This document shows positions 7,413 to 9,512 of a stretch of 9,512 nucleotides of DNA, piece after piece. The position numbers and the translations under genes were made by a program. How positions within the stretch are numbered: the stretch's first letter is position 1; the number at the start of each line of letters is the position of its first letter. The stretch is taken from assembly GCA_033722375.1 (NCBI GenBank), contig JAWVZB010000110.1:1-9512 (forward strand). Reading direction: 5' to 3'. This DNA is from JAWVZB01 sp033722375. GTDB taxonomy: Bacteria > Actinomycetota > Nitriliruptoria > Nitriliruptorales > Nitriliruptoraceae. Below the pieces are notes generated by a model. The model searched no databases, was not told the DNA's origin, and worked only from the letters and a program-made list of their open reading frames with translations.

Positions 7413-8693
7413 TCACCCTTCCTGGACAGCGGGGTTGAAGGTGGGTGCCGGCTCTGCCGCCACGGTGAAGCTCGTTCCCGCCGCGGCGGTCCCGAGATCC
7501 GGCAGTCCGGCCACGCCGTGCTCGTGGAGATCGAGACCCTCGATCTCGTACTCCTCCGGGACGCGGAGCTCGAGCAGTTCCCTGACCGCGAGGAAAACCA
7601 GGCCGGCCGTCACCGCGACGAAGGCGAACACCGACACGACACCGAGTGCCTGGACCCCGATGCTGTGCTCGGCGGAGTAGACCCCCACGAACAGGGTGCC
7701 GATGGCGCCGCACACGAGGTGGACCGACGTGGCGCCGACGGGGTCGTCGACTCGGATGCGGTCGAAGAACGCGACCGCGAACACCACGACAGCGCCACAG
7801 ATCGCCCCGACGAGCGCCGCCCACGCACCGGTCGCGAGGTCGGGGCCGGCGGTGATTCCGACCAGCCCGGCGAGCACGCCGTTGCCGATCATCGCGGGGT
7901 CGGGCTTGCCGGCCGTGGCCCAGTTGGCGACAGCGGCGAGGAGACCGCCGAACGATCCCGCGATAGTCGTGTTCAGCAACACCGTGCCGATGACCTCACC
8001 GTTGCCGACGGCCGCGAGCGTCGAGCCCCCGTTGAAGCCGTACCAGCCGAAGAAGAGGATCAGGACCCCGAAGACCGCCAGCGGGATGTTGTGGCCGGGG
8101 ATCGCCCTGACCTCACCCCGCTTGCCGTACTTGCCGATCCGCGGACCGAGGATGGCAGCGCCGACGAGCGCAGCCGCACCACCGGTGAGGTGCACGATGG
8201 TCGAGCCGGCGAAGTCGTAGAAGCCGAGCTCGGACAGCCATCCACCGCCCCACTGCCAGTGGGACACGATCGGGTAGATGATCGCGGTCAATGCCGTCGC
8301 GACCACGACGTAGGCCTTGAAGTCGATCCGCTCGGCGACCGCCCCGGACACGATCGTCGCGGCCGTCGCGGCGAAGACGAGCTGGAAGATGGCCTGGGTG
8401 CCGTCCCCGAGCACCTGTGCGGGGTTGAAGAAGCCGCTCGTGCCGACGATGCCGGCCGCGGAGGAGCCGTATGCGAGGGCCGCACCGACAGCCCAGTAGG
8501 CGGCGCCGCCGATGGCCACCGTGATCAGGTTCTTGGCCACGATGTTGGCGGCGTTCTTCGCGCGTGTCAGGCCCGCCTCCAGCATCGCGAAACCGAGGTG
8601 CATCAGCAGCACCAGGGCGGCTGCGGCTGCCACCCAGACGGTGTCGATGGCGTAGACGAGCGATTCGAACTGCTCGGCAGTGACGTTCTCCAC
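7413..8693 (-). CDS. amt: Ammonium transporter, Amt family
   Basis: The 426-residue membrane protein carries ammonium into the cell. It has about 11 hydrophobic segments and the family landmarks: FAMLEAGLTRAKNAANIVAKN near the N-terminus, GAVAERIDF, FAGSTIVHLTGGAAAL with pore histidine His168, WYGFNGGS, and SVHLVCGAIGTLF with the second pore histidine His325. The C-terminal tail keeps the 'EEYEIEGLDLHEHG' segment that in AmtB-type proteins couples subunits and meets PII. Another 37 or so Ala/Gly/Pro-containing residues follow, with unknown role. I chose GTG 8693 because GGAGG (8700-8704) lies 6 nt upstream. The same frame extends 25 codons further to an ATG, but that extension is arginine/proline-rich and not Amt-like. 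No glnK follows, although amt and glnK are often adjacent in bacteria. The gene ends at a strong hairpin before glnA. Confidence 0.95.
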   Translation of the reverse strand: MENVTAEQFESLVYAIDTVWVAAAAALVLLMHLGFAMLEAGLTRAKNAANIVAKNLITVAIGGAAYWAVGAALAYGSSAAGIVGTSGFFNPAQVLGDGTQAIFQLVFAATAATIVSGAVAERIDFKAYVVVATALTAIIYPIVSHWQWGGGWLSELGFYDFAGSTIVHLTGGAAALVGAAILGPRIGKYGKRGEVRAIPGHNIPLAVFGVLILFFGWYGFNGGSTLAAVGNGEVIGTVLLNTTIAGSFGGLLAAVANWATAGKPDPAMIGNGVLAGLVGITAGPDLATGAWAALVGAICGAVVVFAVAFFDRIRVDDPVGATSVHLVCGAIGTLFVGVYSAEHSIGVQALGVVSVFAFVAVTAGLVFLAVRELLELRVPEEYEIEGLDLHEHGVAGLPDLGTAAAGTSFTVAAEPAPTFNPAVQEG

Positions 8694-8699
8694 GGGGAA

Positions 8700-8704
8700 C
8701 CTCC
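8700..8704 (-). promoter_or_regulatory. Ribosome binding site that fixes the amt start
   Basis: On the minus strand this reads GGAGG, 6 nt before the GTG at 8693. It supports that start over the far-upstream ATG at 8768 in the same frame. Confidence 0.75.
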
Positions 8705-8717
8705 GGTTCGGTCGTCG

Positions 8718-8775
8718 TCCGGCGGGAGCACACACGCCGGATCGCGGTGCCGACCTCGGGCCCAACACCGGGTCG
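8718..8775 (-). other. Two inverted repeats in the amt leader region
   Basis: TCCGGCG (8718-8724) pairs with CGCCGGA (8735-8741) around a 10-nt loop. CGACC plus CGG (8751-8759, one bulged T at 8756) pairs with CCG plus GGTCG (8768-8775). Both lie between the proposed GlnR-like site and the amt start, so they may be part of the amt 5' leader. They could be chance pairings in GC-rich DNA, and no riboswitch class is recognisable. Confidence 0.3.
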
Positions 8776-8815
8776 ATCTCGGTGATGAACCGTGCCCCCC
8801 GCCTGTTCCCGCCCC

Positions 8816-8842
8816 GTCACCCTCGTGTTACAGCCGTGTGAA
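8816..8842 (-). promoter_or_regulatory. Candidate GlnR-type binding site upstream of amt
   Basis: On the minus strand three 5-mers each end in AC at exact 11-bp steps: TTCAC (8838-8842), GTAAC (8827-8831) and GTGAC (8816-8820), separated by 6 nt each. This follows the gTnAC-n6-GnAAC-n6 layout described for GlnR, the OmpR-family nitrogen regulator that activates amt and glnA genes in Streptomyces and mycobacteria. The site lies about 120 bp upstream of the amt start, a sensible place for an activator. The gap also serves nadE. No regulator gene is in the window, so the assignment rests on pattern and context. Confidence 0.5.
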
Positions 8843-8900
8843 AACCTCCGATGCGCCTGATGGGCAGGAGTTCCCGCGACCGGCGCCCCGCCCGCTCGCT

Positions 8901-8906
8901 TACCGT
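8901..8906 (+). promoter_or_regulatory. Weak candidate -10 for nadE
   Basis: TACCGT fits TAnnnT and would start transcription near 8913, about 35 nt before the nadE ATG. No good -35 lies at the usual spacing. Confidence 0.25.
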
Positions 8907-8947
8907 GGCGTGACAGAGGACGGGAATCAGCGGAGGAGAACGGTCCG

Positions 8948-9512
8948 ATGCGCGATCTCCGGGTGGCACTCGCGCAGCTCGACGTCTGCGTCGGCGACAT
9001 CGATGGGAACACCGAGCGGATCCTGGACGCCTGGAACCGCGCTCATGACCTCGGCGCGGACCTCGTTGTCACCACTGAACTCGCGGTCACCGGCTACCCA
9101 CCCGAGGATCTGCTCCTCAAGCCCGAGTTCGTGCAGGCGAACCTGGACGCGCTGGATCGCCTCTGCAACGAGGGTCCCGCTGGGGCCGTCGTCGTCGTCG
9201 GGTACGTCGGTGCGGAACAGAGCCACGATGCGCCCGACTCGTGGGACGTCACCGTGTCCGCCCGAGATCTTCACAACAGCGCGGCGGTGCTGTCCGATGG
9301 CCAGATCGTCGGGACCTACAACAAGTGGCGACTGCCGAACTACGGCGTGTTCGACGAGGCGCGGTACTTCCACGCCGACGACGACCGGCTCGTCGTCGAG
9401 CTCGCGGGGATCCCGGTCGGCGTGACCGTCTGCGAGGACCTGTGGGTGGCCGCCGGGCCCGGCGGCGACCCAGCCGCCGGCGGCGCGACGGGGGTCGTCT
9501 CACACAACGCCG
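8948..9512 (+). CDS. nadE: Glutamine-dependent NAD+ synthetase, N-terminal glutaminase domain (partial)
   Basis: The frame runs open from ATG 8948 to the right edge (188 codons), so the C-terminal ATP-dependent synthetase domain is outside the window. The visible part is a nitrilase-fold amidase domain with the full catalytic triad: Glu44 in TELAVTGYPPEDLL, Lys126 in YNKWRLPNYGVFDE, and nucleophile Cys162 in VCEDLW. This domain releases ammonia from glutamine and channels it to the synthetase domain, which converts deamido-NAD+ to NAD+. The 'TGYPPEDLL' and 'LPNYGVFDEARYF' segments separate NadE from other nitrilase-fold amidases. A good ribosome binding site, GGAGGA (8932-8937), lies 10 nt before the ATG. 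The gene is divergent from amt and shares a gap of about 250 bp with it. A stand-alone nitrilase-fold amidase is the unlikely alternative. Confidence 0.92.
   Translation, partial: MRDLRVALAQLDVCVGDIDGNTERILDAWNRAHDLGADLVVTTELAVTGYPPEDLLLKPEFVQANLDALDRLCNEGPAGAVVVVGYVGAEQSHDAPDSWDVTVSARDLHNSAAVLSDGQIVGTYNKWRLPNYGVFDEARYFHADDDRLVVELAGIPVGVTVCEDLWVAAGPGGDPAAGGATGVVSHNA

Noticed and set aside
8694..8768. N-terminal extension of Amt up to the ATG at 8768
   Set aside because: The extra 25 residues are Arg/Pro-rich and unlike Amt N-termini, while GGAGG sits 6 nt before the GTG at 8693.
7392..9425. 677-codon plus-strand open frame across amt, the intergenic region and the start of nadE
   Set aside because: It covers the antisense of amt and then a wrong frame of nadE, with a low-complexity Arg/Asp/Gly/Ser translation. 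Amt and NadE motifs support the other frames.

Overview
The window looks like chromosomal DNA from a high-GC actinobacterium. Four things point that way: strong G/C preference at third codon positions, the end of a DUF222/13E12-type HNH endonuclease (a family multiplied in Actinomycetota), GTG starts, and a GlnA2-type glutamine synthetase directly upstream of glnE, the order I recall from Mycobacterium tuberculosis. I cannot name a genus. A deep-branching lineage is possible, but nothing here proves it.

Layout, left to right. Positions 2-175 hold the last 57 codons of an HNH endonuclease gene on the + strand. A C-rich gap of about 250 bp follows. Next, on the + strand, come a DUF885 family putative zinc metallopeptidase (426-2111) and a Sir2 NAD-dependent protein deacylase (2108-2890), overlapping by 4 bp and probably co-expressed. 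The Sir2 gene converges on a minus-strand nitrogen assimilation block that reads, in transcription order: amt ammonium transporter (8693-7413), a strong hairpin (7397-7354), glnA of the GlnA2/GSI-alpha type (7298-5973), and glnE glutamine synthetase adenylyltransferase/deadenylase (5956-2918). Divergent from amt, the right edge carries the first 188 codons of a glutamine-dependent NAD+ synthetase (nadE, 8948 to the window end), cut off inside its glutaminase domain.

Together, Amt brings in ammonium, GlnA fixes it onto glutamate, and GlnE covalently adjusts glutamine synthetase activity. NadE uses glutamine as its nitrogen donor for NAD+, and the sirtuin at the other end uses NAD+. The nitrogen logic of the central block is solid; the NAD link is suggestive only. 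A three-part half-site array matching the spacing expected for the actinobacterial nitrogen regulator GlnR lies about 120 bp upstream of amt. No glnK/glnB (PII) or glnD lies between or beside these genes in the window.

I found no mobile element, CRISPR array, tRNA or rRNA, and no clearly new system. The most useful leads are the GlnR-like array, the amt/glnA intergenic hairpin, a tyrosine kept at the adenylylation position of a GlnA2-type enzyme, and a sirtuin lacking the Tyr/Arg pair of desuccinylases.
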